A stretch of 64,000 bases of DNA. It comes from Planctomycetota bacterium (lineage in GTDB: Bacteria; Planctomycetota; UBA1135; GCA-002686595). The DNA is taken from NCBI GenBank assembly GCA_009691855.1, contig SIAI01000013.1:30281-94280 (forward strand), given 5' to 3'. This document shows, one piece after another, positions 28,304-36,452 of this stretch (position 1 is the first letter of the stretch; each line of letters begins with the position of its first letter). A model generated the notes under the pieces. That model was not told the origin of the DNA. It did not search any database and saw nothing but the letters and a program-made list of their open reading frames with translations. Both the position numbers and the translations under genes were made by a program.

Positions 28304-29455
28304 TCAGACGTGGGTGCGCATCCACGTCGCGAGGCGCTCGGCCACCTCGGGCGGCGTCTCGCTCGGGCGCGGGAGCTTGCGGTTCGTGCGCGGCTCGGTG
28401 CGCACGTGCAGGAACGCAGGACCGCCGGCGCGCTCGCGGCCGGCGCGCCCAACGGCCTCGGTCAGCGCGCCCGCGCTGGCCACGCGGCGCACGTCCGGAT
28501 AGCCGCAGGCAAGCGCCACCCCGGCGAGGTCCACGGCCGGCGCCACGGTCGCCTGCGCGCCAGTCGAGTCGTGCACGCCGTTGTCGAGCAGCACATGCAC
28601 CAGATTCGGCGGCGCCTCGTGGCCGACGATCGCCAGCGCGCCGAGATGCATCAACAGTGCCCCGTCGCCGTCCAGCACGACCACGCGCCGCTGCGGCTGC
28701 GTCAGCGCAAGGCCGAGCGCGAAGCTCGAGGCGCAACCCATCGAGCCCACCATGTAGAGCTGGTTCGGCCGATCCCCGACGGCGTACAGCGCGCGGCCGG
28801 TGTAGCCGGTGGTGGCGACGACCACGTCCGAGCCCGAGACGCCGGCCACCAGCGCACGCATCGTCGCGTCGGGATCGAGGCGCGCGCCGAGGCTGCCGCG
28901 CACGCTGCCGGAGGAAAGGCGCTCGCGCGTTCGGTGCTTGCCGGTCGCCGCGGCCTCGATCGCGTTCTTCTGCACGATGAAGGCGTAAGGGAGACGCTGC
29001 TCGGCCATGTAGGCCTGCGCGCGCGCCAGCGCCGCTTCGAGCGCGGAGGCGTCGCTCGGGAAGAGCTCCCAGGGGATCTTCATCAGCTCCAGCAGCCGCG
29101 GCGTGATCTCGCCCATCACCTCGTGCTGCGGCTCGTCGGGTTCACCCTCCGGCTCGCCGCGCCAGGTCGTGACCACCAGCACCGGCAGGCGAAACGAGTA
29201 GGTCAGCGAGGTCAGCGGATTGACCGCGTTGCCGAGGCCCGAGTTCTGGAACATCACGACCGACTCGCGCCCGCCGAGCCGCGCCCCGGCCGCGATCGCG
29301 ACCGCCTCGCCCTCGTTCGCCGCGCCGACGTAGCGGATGTCCTTCGAGTCGATGACCGCGTCGATCAGCGGCGTCAGGTACGAGCACGGCACGCCCGTGA
29401 AGAGGCCGAAGCCGGCGCGGTGGAAGAGCTGGACGACCTCGTCGGCGCGGATCAT
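28304..29455 (-). CDS. aepY: Phosphonopyruvate decarboxylase-like thiamine-diphosphate enzyme
   Basis: The ATG at 29455 gives 383 residues, the usual length of phosphonopyruvate decarboxylases, which convert phosphonopyruvate to phosphonoacetaldehyde. The N-terminal half has VVQLFHRAGFGLFTGVPCSYLTPLIDAV and the conserved YVGAANEGEAVAIAAGARLGG containing the catalytic glutamate. The cofactor half shows VVVLDGDGALLMHLGAL and LDNGVHDSTGAQ, the GDG-N thiamine-diphosphate motif. GHRTRERL and the REDs of sulfopyruvate decarboxylases are related, so sulfopyruvate is an alternative substrate. No phosphoenolpyruvate mutase or aminotransferase gene is near. Upstream on the same strand lie a zinc-ribbon gene and a phosphotransferase gene. 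Confidence 0.85.
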   Translation of the reverse strand: MIRADEVVQLFHRAGFGLFTGVPCSYLTPLIDAVIDSKDIRYVGAANEGEAVAIAAGARLGGRESVVMFQNSGLGNAVNPLTSLTYSFRLPVLVVTTWRGEPEGEPDEPQHEVMGEITPRLLELMKIPWELFPSDASALEAALARAQAYMAEQRLPYAFIVQKNAIEAAATGKHRTRERLSSGSVRGSLGARLDPDATMRALVAGVSGSDVVVATTGYTGRALYAVGDRPNQLYMVGSMGCASSFALGLALTQPQRRVVVLDGDGALLMHLGALAIVGHEAPPNLVHVLLDNGVHDSTGAQATVAPAVDLAGVALACGYPDVRRVASAGALTEAVGRAGRERAGGPAFLHVRTEPRTNRKLPRPSETPPEVAERLATWMRTHV

Positions 29456-29511
29456 GTCGCGCGGATTGTGCCGAGTGCGCGAGGGCGAAGACAGGGCGGG
29501 CGCGCCGCGCT

Positions 29512-29775
29512 TCAGTCGTCCGCTAGCTCGCGCGCGATCCGGTAGAGCTCTTCTGGATCGTCCGCGTAGAGCTCGGTGAAGGCGCAGCGACCGCAAACGC
29601 GCGCGCGCAGGGAGTGGCGCGACGTGCCCTTGAAGAACCATGCACTGGGCTTGCGGAAGATGGCCAGGCAGACCTCACCGAAGGGTCTGGTTTCCCGTGC
29701 GCTCTGGCGAGTGCTGACCCGAACTCCCGAGACGATCTCTTCGGCTCCACACGGCCTGCAGGCTCGGTCGCTCAT
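29512..29775 (-). CDS. Small putative zinc-ribbon protein
   Basis: The ATG at 29775 gives 87 residues beginning MSDRACRPCGAEEIVSGV. A CxxC pair near the N-terminus and a second CxxC (ARVCGRCAFTELYADDPEELYR) suggest a four-cysteine zinc ribbon. The second half, with GTSRHSLRARVCGRCAFTELYADDP, resembles small bacterial zinc-ribbon proteins of unknown function. It lies 45 bases before the phosphotransferase stop on the upstream side and 56 bases from the decarboxylase start, all on the same strand. A longer start at 29811 adds 12 arginine-rich residues and is less likely. Metal binding is inferred from cysteine spacing. Confidence 0.6.
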   Translation of the reverse strand: MSDRACRPCGAEEIVSGVRVSTRQSARETRPFGEVCLAIFRKPSAWFFKGTSRHSLRARVCGRCAFTELYADDPEELYRIARELADD

Positions 29776-29820
29776 GGAGCGGCGCCTACGCCCGAGCCGC
29801 GCGCGATTCATCGTCCTCTT

Positions 29821-31095
29821 TCACGCGCGCCCGAGATCCTGCGCCGCCTCGAGCGCGAAGCGTGCCTTCTCGTTCGCGCCCTTCTCGAGGCGGCGGAAGG
29901 TCGAGCCCGCGCGGTTGACGAGCTCGGCGGCGGTGAAGGCGGCGAGGCGCGCGGCGCTCGGCGGCGTGCCGCCGGTGGAGCGATAGCCCTCCAGCAGGGG
30001 CCCGAGCGCGCGCTCGAGGTCCGCGCGCTCGTGCTCGACGATCCAGTCGGCCGCCCAGCAGGCGAAGTCGAAGGCCGGATCGCCTGCGCCGAGGACGTCG
30101 AGGTCCATCAAGAGCCAGCGTCCGTCGGCGTGCTTCACCACTTGATCGGGATGGAAGTCGCCGTGCAGGAACACGAGCCGCTCGGGCGCGGGGTGCGCCT
30201 TGGCGCGCGGGAGCTGGGCGAGCGCGGCATCGCCGGCAAAGAGCTCGTCGAGGTCGCCGGGGATGCCGGTCGCGACCTTGCGCAGCCCGGCCGGAGCGGC
30301 GAGAGCGTGCAGGCGCGCGAGCTGGGCGCCGGCCTCGTGCGCGTGGGTGAACGAGTCGGGCGCGAAGCTCTCCAGCGCGAGCCACGGCTCGAGCAGGAAG
30401 CCCTGGCGCAGGTTCGTGCCCGCGATCGGCGGGACGAGCTCGCCGCCGCCGGCCTGGGCCAGGGCCGTGCGCGCCGCGACCACGCGCGCGGCCTCGGGCG
30501 GCGGCAGTGCGCGCGCGGCCAGCGCGAGCTTCGGACGTTCCTCCGTGCGCAGACGCAGGTCGATGCGGTAGACCGCGCGGCGCTCGGGCTTGTAGCGCAG
30601 CAGCGTGTACTCGCTCTTGCGCTTCTTGATCGAGCCCGCGGGCGCCAGAGCGCTGCGCACGACGAGTTCGCCCAGCTTCTTCTTGTCGAGCAGCACCGGC
30701 AGCCCGCGCAGCACGCGGTCCGCCGCCGGCACCCACAGGGACAGCGCCTGCTCGGCCAGCAGCGCGCGCGGCTTCAGGCGCGGGCACAGCTCTTCCAGGT
30801 TCTCCTCGTTGCGCGGTTTGAAGGTCAGCGTGCGGTCCTTGCCGTCCACGTAGCGCTTGGCCACCACCGGCTCCTCGCTGCCATCGGCGAAGCTCAGCAT
30901 GAAGACCGAGGTGATCGAGACGCCCGGCTTCCAGCGCGCGTAGTCCCAGCGCGCCGAGACCAGCGCGGGCGCCTCGGGGCGCAGCAGGTGCGCTCGTACG
31001 AGCGCGCACAGCTCCTCCACCGCCGGCGGTCGCAGGCGGGCCTCACCGGCGCGTGCCGGCAGGTCGAGGTCGCGTTCCCGTTCGCGCAGAGCCAT
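29821..31095 (-). CDS. APH-fold phosphotransferase (aminoglycoside/choline kinase-like)
   Basis: The protein has 424 residues. The catalytic loop is FLHGDFHPDQVVKHADG, followed by LLMDLDVLGAGDPAFDFACWAADW, the HxD and DxD pair of the aminoglycoside phosphotransferase and choline kinase superfamily. It should phosphorylate a small hydroxylated molecule or a maltose-like sugar. The N-terminal lobe carries FADGSEEPVVAKRYVDGKDR, where a lysine fits the ATP-binding position. There is no signal peptide. It is longer than drug-resistance enzymes, so a metabolic role is more likely than resistance. A TAGACT box ends seven bases before the ATG. Confidence 0.8.
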   Translation of the reverse strand: MALRERERDLDLPARAGEARLRPPAVEELCALVRAHLLRPEAPALVSARWDYARWKPGVSITSVFMLSFADGSEEPVVAKRYVDGKDRTLTFKPRNEENLEELCPRLKPRALLAEQALSLWVPAADRVLRGLPVLLDKKKLGELVVRSALAPAGSIKKRKSEYTLLRYKPERRAVYRIDLRLRTEERPKLALAARALPPPEAARVVAARTALAQAGGGELVPPIAGTNLRQGFLLEPWLALESFAPDSFTHAHEAGAQLARLHALAAPAGLRKVATGIPGDLDELFAGDAALAQLPRAKAHPAPERLVFLHGDFHPDQVVKHADGRWLLMDLDVLGAGDPAFDFACWAADWIVEHERADLERALGPLLEGYRSTGGTPPSAARLAAFTAAELVNRAGSTFRRLEKGANEKARFALEAAQDLGRA

Positions 31096-31102
31096 CGCGC
31101 GC

Positions 31103-31108
31103 AGTCTA
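31103..31108 (-). promoter_or_regulatory. Candidate -10 box TAGACT (CGCTAGACT) for the phosphotransferase gene
   Basis: TAGACT on the minus strand ends seven bases before the ATG at 31095, with the same CGC extension as the box at 9475. A transcript from here would be nearly leaderless. Confidence 0.4.
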
Positions 31109-31128
31109 GCGGAGCGCGCGCGCTCGGC

Positions 31129-32895
31129 TCACGGCCCGTAGGCGGCGACCGGCATCTTCAGCACGAAGGCGTAGAAGCGGAAGCGCTCGTCGAAGGCCGT
31201 GCCGACCAGCACCGAGCCGTCCGCCGAGGCCGCGAGGACGTTGTCGAGCGTCACGCCGGCGGGGAGCACGGCGCCGCTGGCCACGGCGAGCGCGCTCAGG
31301 TCGCGCATGCCCTGCGCGGCCGTCCACACGAACACGGTCGGCGGATCGAAGAACCCCGGCGAGGCCTTGCCGAAGATCAAGCGAGCGTCGGCGCTGATCG
31401 CGTTGGGGAAGGTCTGACCACCGGGCAGCGCACCGGGGAGCAAGCCGAGCGGCACGACGCCCTCGGCCTCGGTCCAGGTGAAGCCCTCGAGGTTCCAGAT
31501 GCCCGCCACGCGCGTGCCATCGGCGCTCACCGAGAGCACTTCGCCCGGCGCGTCGACGGGGAACACGCCGCCGGGCAGCAGGAAGGCGTCGCCGTTCGCG
31601 CGCCAGATCGCGGGCCAGCGATCCACCAGATCCGTCTGCGCGAAGCCGACCACGGTCGAACCGTCGTCCGCGATCTTGGTGGCGCGGTTGGTGGGCGGAT
31701 TCGGGCTGCCGGGGAAGCTCGCGCCGAGGAGTTGCAGCGGCACGAGCCCGCTCGCGCTCGTCCAGCGGAAGGCCACGCCGTTGCACTCGTTCCACAGCAT
31801 GCCGACGGCGACCGAGCCGTCCGCGCTGAGGTCCCACCCCGCACCCTGATCCGGCCCGCAGCCGTTCGGGTACACGTTGCCGAGGTCGAGCCAGCCGCCG
31901 GCCTGCATCCACAGACCGGCTTCGTTCGGATCGCCGTGGATCGCGCTCACGCGCTTCGTGGCCGAGATGCCGGTCGGGAAAGCGCGGGCAGGTGAGCCGA
32001 CGAAGGTCTTCAGCGTGAGCGTGTCGCTCGCCGTGTCGTAGAAGTACGTGGCGCCCGCGCTCGAGCCCTGGTCGAAGAGCAGCGCGGTGCCGCCGTCGGG
32101 GGTCACGTCCACGCTGACGAGGTCACGCACGAAGACGATGCTGGCCGAGCTCTCGCGGCGCAGCAGCAGGTTGTCGATCGCGCCGGAACCACGCATCTGG
32201 ATGCGCATCTGACTCACACCCGTGACGCCACCCAGATCCACCTCGGCCACGCCGTTGTCGCCCGTGGCCGGAACCGCGAACGTGCCGAGTACGCTGCCGT
32301 CGCGACCGAAGTAGGTGATCAGCGGCGGCAGCTCGCCCGCCTCGACGTCGAGGATCGTGATCCCGTGGATCGTCACCGTTCCCAACGCCGCGAAGTCGAA
32401 CAGCAGCGTCGCGTTCGTCGTCGCCGCGGCGTTCAGGTCGTCCGGGCTGTTGACGAAGCCGTCGCCGTCCCAGTCGACCAGGTTCTCGGCGATGATCAGG
32501 ACCTTGCCCTGCGACTCGTCGTTCTGGAACGGACCGGAAGCGCCGCCCACGCCGAAGCCCGGACCTCCGAAGTTCATGTGCGGCGTGCCGAGGTCCCAGT
32601 CCCCGCCCGTGGGGAAGGTCGTGTCGAAGACCAGCGCGGCGTTGGCGGCCGCGCCGAGGAACGGGTTGTAGCCGCGCAGCGCGATCGGACCGGAGCCGCC
32701 CGAGGCGAACACCTCCGACAGCACCTGCCCAGCCCGGAACTCCTCGAAGTCGAGGCGCTCGAGCGGCGGTGTACCGAGCCGGGTGGGTCGCGCGCTGGCG
32801 CGCAGTCCGCTGCGCGGGATGCTCTGTGCGACGAGCAAGGAGGAGACGGCGACGAGCGTGGCGACGATCCGGGCGGGGCGGGCAGTGCCGTTCAA
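31129..32895 (-). CDS. Secreted HAF-repeat protein
   Basis: The likely start is TTG at 32895, giving 588 residues that begin MNGTARPARIVATLVAVSSLLVAQS, a good signal peptide; the track start adds an arginine-rich tail unlike coding sequence. Residues about 30-280 form a beta-rich domain with a calcium-like loop (DWDGDGFVNSPDD). The second half has at least five HAF-type repeats of the form SADGS-VAVG...AFRW: LSADGSVAVGMLWNECNGVAFRW, IADDGSTVVGFAQTD, VSADGTRVAGIWNLEGFTW, ISADARLIFGKASPG and ASADGSVLVGTAFDE. HAF repeats occur in extracellular proteins and probably form a beta-propeller. No enzyme motif was seen. Confidence 0.85.
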   Translation of the reverse strand: MNGTARPARIVATLVAVSSLLVAQSIPRSGLRASARPTRLGTPPLERLDFEEFRAGQVLSEVFASGGSGPIALRGYNPFLGAAANAALVFDTTFPTGGDWDLGTPHMNFGGPGFGVGGASGPFQNDESQGKVLIIAENLVDWDGDGFVNSPDDLNAAATTNATLLFDFAALGTVTIHGITILDVEAGELPPLITYFGRDGSVLGTFAVPATGDNGVAEVDLGGVTGVSQMRIQMRGSGAIDNLLLRRESSASIVFVRDLVSVDVTPDGGTALLFDQGSSAGATYFYDTASDTLTLKTFVGSPARAFPTGISATKRVSAIHGDPNEAGLWMQAGGWLDLGNVYPNGCGPDQGAGWDLSADGSVAVGMLWNECNGVAFRWTSASGLVPLQLLGASFPGSPNPPTNRATKIADDGSTVVGFAQTDLVDRWPAIWRANGDAFLLPGGVFPVDAPGEVLSVSADGTRVAGIWNLEGFTWTEAEGVVPLGLLPGALPGGQTFPNAISADARLIFGKASPGFFDPPTVFVWTAAQGMRDLSALAVASGAVLPAGVTLDNVLAASADGSVLVGTAFDERFRFYAFVLKMPVAAYGP

Positions 32896-33055
32896 GATGG
32901 GATCCGGGGGCAAGGACGAAAGCAGGCGGGTCGAGGACTCGCGGCCGAGGGTAGCACCGATCCACGGGCGCCGGCAGATGCGCGCGGCCTCGAGCGCAGC
33001 GGTCGCGCAGCGTGCGCGCTGTCGTGGACGGAAGCTCGCCGACGCTCGAGCGTCC

Positions 33056-33694
33056 TCAGCGCTCCGGCGACGCGAGGAGCGCGCGCACGAGGTCGCGCAG
33101 CTCGCCCGACGCCTCGTGGCCCTGCGGCTCGGCGCGCCCTCCGGGTCTCCGCGGCAAGCGCCGGGTCGCGACCAGGAGTTGCCAATCGTGCGGGTCGTGC
33201 GCATCGATCCACGCCACCGGAACGCCGCGCAACACGGCCTCCTCCAGCGTCTGTTCGGTGCCGCCGGCCTTGCCCTCGCGCTCGCCGTCCCAGACCGCGA
33301 TCAGGAGATCGGACGCGTCCACGATCCACTGGCCACAGCGGCCGTACGCGCCGGCCTCGTCCCGGCGATCGCCGTCGAGCTCGAGGCACGGCCGGCCGTC
33401 GACGAGCCTACGGAAACTCTCCAGCGAGCGCTCCTCGAGCGCCGTGCCGGGCGCGAAGTCCCTCTCGTACTCCGCCCGCGCGAACGGCAGGACGCAACGC
33501 AGCTCGTAGCCGCGCTCGACGGCCGCCTGCGCGAAGATCCGATCCACACCCTCGGCGAGCGGCGAGATTGCGCCCGGCGACGGCGCGGATCCCTGCGCGC
33601 TCTCGTCCCGGATCGCGTCCAGGATCCCGCCGATCACGCGCTCCAGCCGGCCGAGGTCGGCCGAGCGCAGGCGATCGGGCCGGTGGCCGATCAC
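33056..33694 (-). CDS. SLOG-like Rossmann protein, start uncertain
   Basis: From GTG 33694 the product has 212 residues starting VIGHRPDRLRSADL. Segments such as SPLAEGVDRIFAQAAVERGYELRCVLPFARAEYERDF and the late DASDLLIAVWDGEREGKAGGTEQTLEEAV fit SLOG/nucleotide-binding Rossmann proteins that bind or cleave nucleotide derivatives. The frame remains open upstream and reads RKLCVGVIGHRP, which would restore the first beta strand, but no ATG, GTG or TTG precedes it. A strong GGAGGAG ribosome-like sequence stands four bases before an in-frame ATC at about 33745. The true start may be this ATC, or the GTG inside the strand. Function is inferred from fold similarity only. Confidence 0.65.
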   Translation of the reverse strand: MIGHRPDRLRSADLGRLERVIGGILDAIRDESAQGSAPSPGAISPLAEGVDRIFAQAAVERGYELRCVLPFARAEYERDFAPGTALEERSLESFRRLVDGRPCLELDGDRRDEAGAYGRCGQWIVDASDLLIAVWDGEREGKAGGTEQTLEEAVLRGVPVAWIDAHDPHDWQLLVATRRLPRRPGGRAEPQGHEASGELRDLVRALLASPER

Positions 33695-33813
33695 GCCGAC
33701 GCAGAGTTTCCGCGCGCGGCCGGGGGTCGTGGGGTCGAGCGGGATGGAGCTCCTCCGTGATCGGTGCGCATCCTAGCGAGCGCGGAATCCTCCTCGGGCC
33801 CCGCCTCGAGTAC

Positions 33814-34302
33814 TCACGGCAGCTGCGCCACGCTGAGCACGTTCCCGTCCGGGTCCTTGAACCACGCCACGCGCGCGCCGTCGGCGAAGGTCATGATCCC
33901 GCGCTCGTCCTGACCCGGGAAGCCGAAGCGCTCGCAGCTCACCCCCGCCGACTCCAGGCGCGTGACCGAGGCCTCGACGTCGGCCACGTTCCAGCCGAGC
34001 ACGGTGTACGGCCGCGGCTCGTGGGTCGAGCCCTTCTGCACGCGCAGCATGCGCCCGTCGGCCTCGAGCACGAGCGCGAACGCGTCCTCGCCCACGAAGC
34101 GGAAGCCGAGCCGGTCCACGAAGAACGCGCGGCAGCGGGCCGCGTCCTTCGTGACCAGGAAGCCGACCATCTCGGCAGGATTGAGGACGGTAGGGTGGAG
34201 GACGGTAGGGTGCGGATTCATGCTGGCCATGCTCGTCTCGCGGGTCAGGGAAGAGCAACCCGCCAGGCACGCCAGGGACAGCGTGAGGATCGTCGTGCGC
34301 AT
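33814..34302 (-). CDS. VOC-domain lipoprotein
   Basis: The protein is 162 residues. The N-terminus MRTTILTLSLACLAGCSS is a clear lipoprotein signal, unusual for the normally cytoplasmic VOC fold. The rest is a single VOC module: VGFLVTKDAARCRAFFVDRLGFRFVGED, then FALVLEADGRMLRVQKG, and GARVAWFKDPDGNVLSVAQLP at the end. The linker contains HPTVLHPTVL, encoded by a perfect 15-base tandem duplication. A shorter start at MNPHPTVL would give a soluble protein, but the lipobox speaks for the longer one. It diverges from the AraC gene, with 78 bases between starts. Confidence 0.82.
   Translation of the reverse strand: MRTTILTLSLACLAGCSSLTRETSMASMNPHPTVLHPTVLNPAEMVGFLVTKDAARCRAFFVDRLGFRFVGEDAFALVLEADGRMLRVQKGSTHEPRPYTVLGWNVADVEASVTRLESAGVSCERFGFPGQDERGIMTFADGARVAWFKDPDGNVLSVAQLP
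34183..34212. repeat. Perfect 15-bp tandem duplication in the VOC lipoprotein gene
   Basis: GAGGACGGTAGGGTG occurs twice in a row without mismatch, encoding two HPTVL units. The identity implies a recent event or a slippage-prone tract. Confidence 0.9.
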
Positions 34303-34366
34303 CGCCTGCTCCGGATCGCCGGGGACGAGGAGGAGCTTCGCGCCCCGCCCGCGCGTGCGCTCCCGC

Positions 34367-34372
34367 TAAGCT
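34367..34372 (+). promoter_or_regulatory. Candidate -10 box TAAGCT (CGCTAAGCT) for the AraC gene
   Basis: The hexamer ends 8 bases before the ATG at 34381 and has the same nine-base string as the box at 7736-7744. There is no ribosome site in the gap. Confidence 0.4.
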
Positions 34373-34380
34373 GCCAGCCG

Positions 34381-35151
34381 ATGTCGCGAACCGGACAGCC
34401 ACGAACCGGACAGGGCCGAGCGCCGCAGCGGCCCGTGGCCGTCTTCGCCCTCGATTTCGCGCAGGGCGCGAGCACCGGCCTGCACGCGCACCCCTTCGGC
34501 CAGCTCGTGCACGCCGCCGCGGGCGTGATGCGCGTCGTCACCGCGGACGGCACCTTCGTCGTTCCTCCAGGACGAGCCGTGTGGATCCCGCCCGCGCTCG
34601 AGCACGAGGTGTGGATGGTCTCCTCGGTCGCGATGCGCACGGTGTACGTCGTGCCCGAGGCGCTGCCCGCGGCGCCGAGCACGGCCGCCGTGGTCGAGGT
34701 GACGCCGCTCCTCGGCGAGCTGATCCTCGAAGCGCTGCGCCGGCCGCGGCCCTATCCGCTGGGCGGAGCGGACGAGCGCCTGTTCCGCGTGCTGCTCGAC
34801 AACGTCTCGTTCCAGAGTGTGGTGCCGCTGCACCTGCCGAGCCCGACGAGCGTGCACCTCGTCGCCCTCGCCACGCGCCTGCAGCGCGACCCGGCCGACA
34901 AGCGCACCCTGGCCGAGTGGGCCGAGACCACCGGCCAGAGCGCGCGCACTCTGGCGCGCACCTTTCGCCGCGAGACGGGCCTCTCGTTCGGCGCCTGGCG
35001 CGCGCAGCTGCGCTTGATGCGCGCGCTGGAGCTGCTGGCGCGCAAGCGCTCGGTCACCGAGGTCGCCCACGCGCTGCGCTACGAGAGCACGAGCGCCTTC
35101 ATCCAGGCGTTCCGGCGCCACCTGGGGACGACGCCGGCGAAGTACTTCTGA
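34381..35151 (+). CDS. AraC-family transcriptional regulator with cupin domain
   Basis: The protein is 256 residues. The N-terminal cupin has LHAHPFGQLVHAAAGVMRVVTADGTFVVPPGRAVWIPPALEHEVWM, typical of one-domain sensors in AraC regulators of the type that bind a small ligand or metal. The C-terminal part has two helix-turn-helix motifs: TLAEWAETTGQSARTLARTFRRETGLSF and SVTEVAHALRYESTSAFIQAFRRHLGTTPAKYF. The first ten codons contain a 15-base-period repeat (RTGQPRTGQ). It diverges from the VOC lipoprotein gene, which is the most likely local target. The DNA site is not evident. Confidence 0.93.
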   Translation: MSRTGQPRTGQGRAPQRPVAVFALDFAQGASTGLHAHPFGQLVHAAAGVMRVVTADGTFVVPPGRAVWIPPALEHEVWMVSSVAMRTVYVVPEALPAAPSTAAVVEVTPLLGELILEALRRPRPYPLGGADERLFRVLLDNVSFQSVVPLHLPSPTSVHLVALATRLQRDPADKRTLAEWAETTGQSARTLARTFRRETGLSFGAWRAQLRLMRALELLARKRSVTEVAHALRYESTSAFIQAFRRHLGTTPAKYF

Positions 35152-35232
35152 GCACGCTCTGCACGCTACCCGGACGTGTTCGCGGTTCCTTTCATGCCCG
35201 CTCGTCGTTCGAGGTTCACGCGCGAAGCCTCA

Positions 35233-36234
35233 TCAGCGTCCGGAGGCCGGACCGCAGGGCATACGCGAGAGCTCCGTAACGATCCAGCCGGGCTGCTCTC
35301 CCTCGACGCGCTCGATGCCGAAGGCCGCGCACACGCCCTCCTCAGGAAAGCGCAGCTCGAAACGCCGCTCCGTCATCGCGAGCACCGCGCTGTGCGCGCG
35401 GACGTCGTCCACGAGCCCTGGTTGCGTCGCCTTGTCCCGAGATGAGTAATCCGTGGGCCTGTTCATGGTCCAGACGACTTCCCAGTCGGCGTCCACGAGC
35501 TGGAAGACGGCGCCCAGCTGGGAAGGATCTCGATCGAAATCCGCGCGCCACCACTGGACGAGCACGAGTGGAGTCCCCGGTACGGCGGACGCGTACAGCA
35601 CGAAGGGCATGAACTCGTCGGCGTGGAGCAACATGCGTGGATCCTCGCGCGCGAGGGCCTTGCCCGTGGCGAGTTCATAGGTCCACCACTCCTCGGCCGC
35701 GCGACTTCCGGGCACACGCTGCACGCGCATGACGACGCGCGACGGCGAGGCTGCGAGGAAGAACGCGCCTGCCCCCGTGGGAATCGGTTGGCGCGCATCC
35801 GGATGGGGATCGACCTGTCGCGCATGCTGTTCGTCCAGCCGCACCTCGCCGGTGGGAGAGAGGATCACGAGGTGGAGGCTCCCGCCCTCCTGGGCTCCCA
35901 GTCCGGCCCCAGAGTATGCGTAGCCGGCCACGTCCCCTTCTTCGGAGACACTCGCCTCCCGCAGCGCGAACGGAAGGGTCTTGCCCCACACGGGGGCGCC
36001 CTCCTTCTTCATGGCGTAGCGCGCCTTGCCTGTGCCCTCCAGATTCGAGGGGTAGACAGAGAGGCTCCACTCACCCGAAGAGGACGTGTAGGTCTTCGTG
36101 GACAGCTGCGGCAGAGCGGACGGCTCCCCTCCGAAGGTGGGCGACACGACGGCCCCGAGCAGCTGTAGCGCAAGCACGTGAGCAGCTCTCCGGAGCTTCA
36201 GCCTGGAGAGAATCGATGCCCCTTCGCACTTCAT
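35233..36234 (-). CDS. Secreted hypothetical protein
   Basis: The 333-residue product starts MKCEGASILSRLKLRRAAHVLALQLLGAVVSPTFGG, a plausible signal peptide with a basic n-region. The remainder reads as a beta-rich protein with segments like FALREASVSEEGDVAGYAYSGAGLG and SLHLVILSPTGEVRLDEQ, which suggest propeller blades of a six-bladed or NHL-like fold. A tryptophan-rich region (AEEWWTYEL, VLVQWWRADFDRD) follows. Codon use is less GC-extreme than the neighbours. No family name can be given. It is convergent with the AraC gene and divergent from the debranching enzyme gene. Confidence 0.72.
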   Translation of the reverse strand: MKCEGASILSRLKLRRAAHVLALQLLGAVVSPTFGGEPSALPQLSTKTYTSSSGEWSLSVYPSNLEGTGKARYAMKKEGAPVWGKTLPFALREASVSEEGDVAGYAYSGAGLGAQEGGSLHLVILSPTGEVRLDEQHARQVDPHPDARQPIPTGAGAFFLAASPSRVVMRVQRVPGSRAAEEWWTYELATGKALAREDPRMLLHADEFMPFVLYASAVPGTPLVLVQWWRADFDRDPSQLGAVFQLVDADWEVVWTMNRPTDYSSRDKATQPGLVDDVRAHSAVLAMTERRFELRFPEEGVCAAFGIERVEGEQPGWIVTELSRMPCGPASGR

Positions 36235-36452
36235 CGCTTTCTACGTCCATTGGAATCCCGGTGGTACTCGACGATCGAGGTGCGAACCCGCGGGGTGACG
36301 CATAACCACGAGCGTTGCATGCCCGACTCCAGGTGAACTCCAGTGTACGGCCCGGAGCTGCGGGGCGGAGTCGTTCCGCGAAGGACCTCCTGGGCTGCGG
36401 GCACTCGTCCGCGCTACCGTTCTTCTCTCCCGACACGAAACGAGGTCCGACT

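Noticed and set aside
32365-35151. Plus-strand 928-codon ORF ending in the AraC gene
   Set aside because: Only its last 257 codons are real; the remainder runs antisense to three minus-strand genes.
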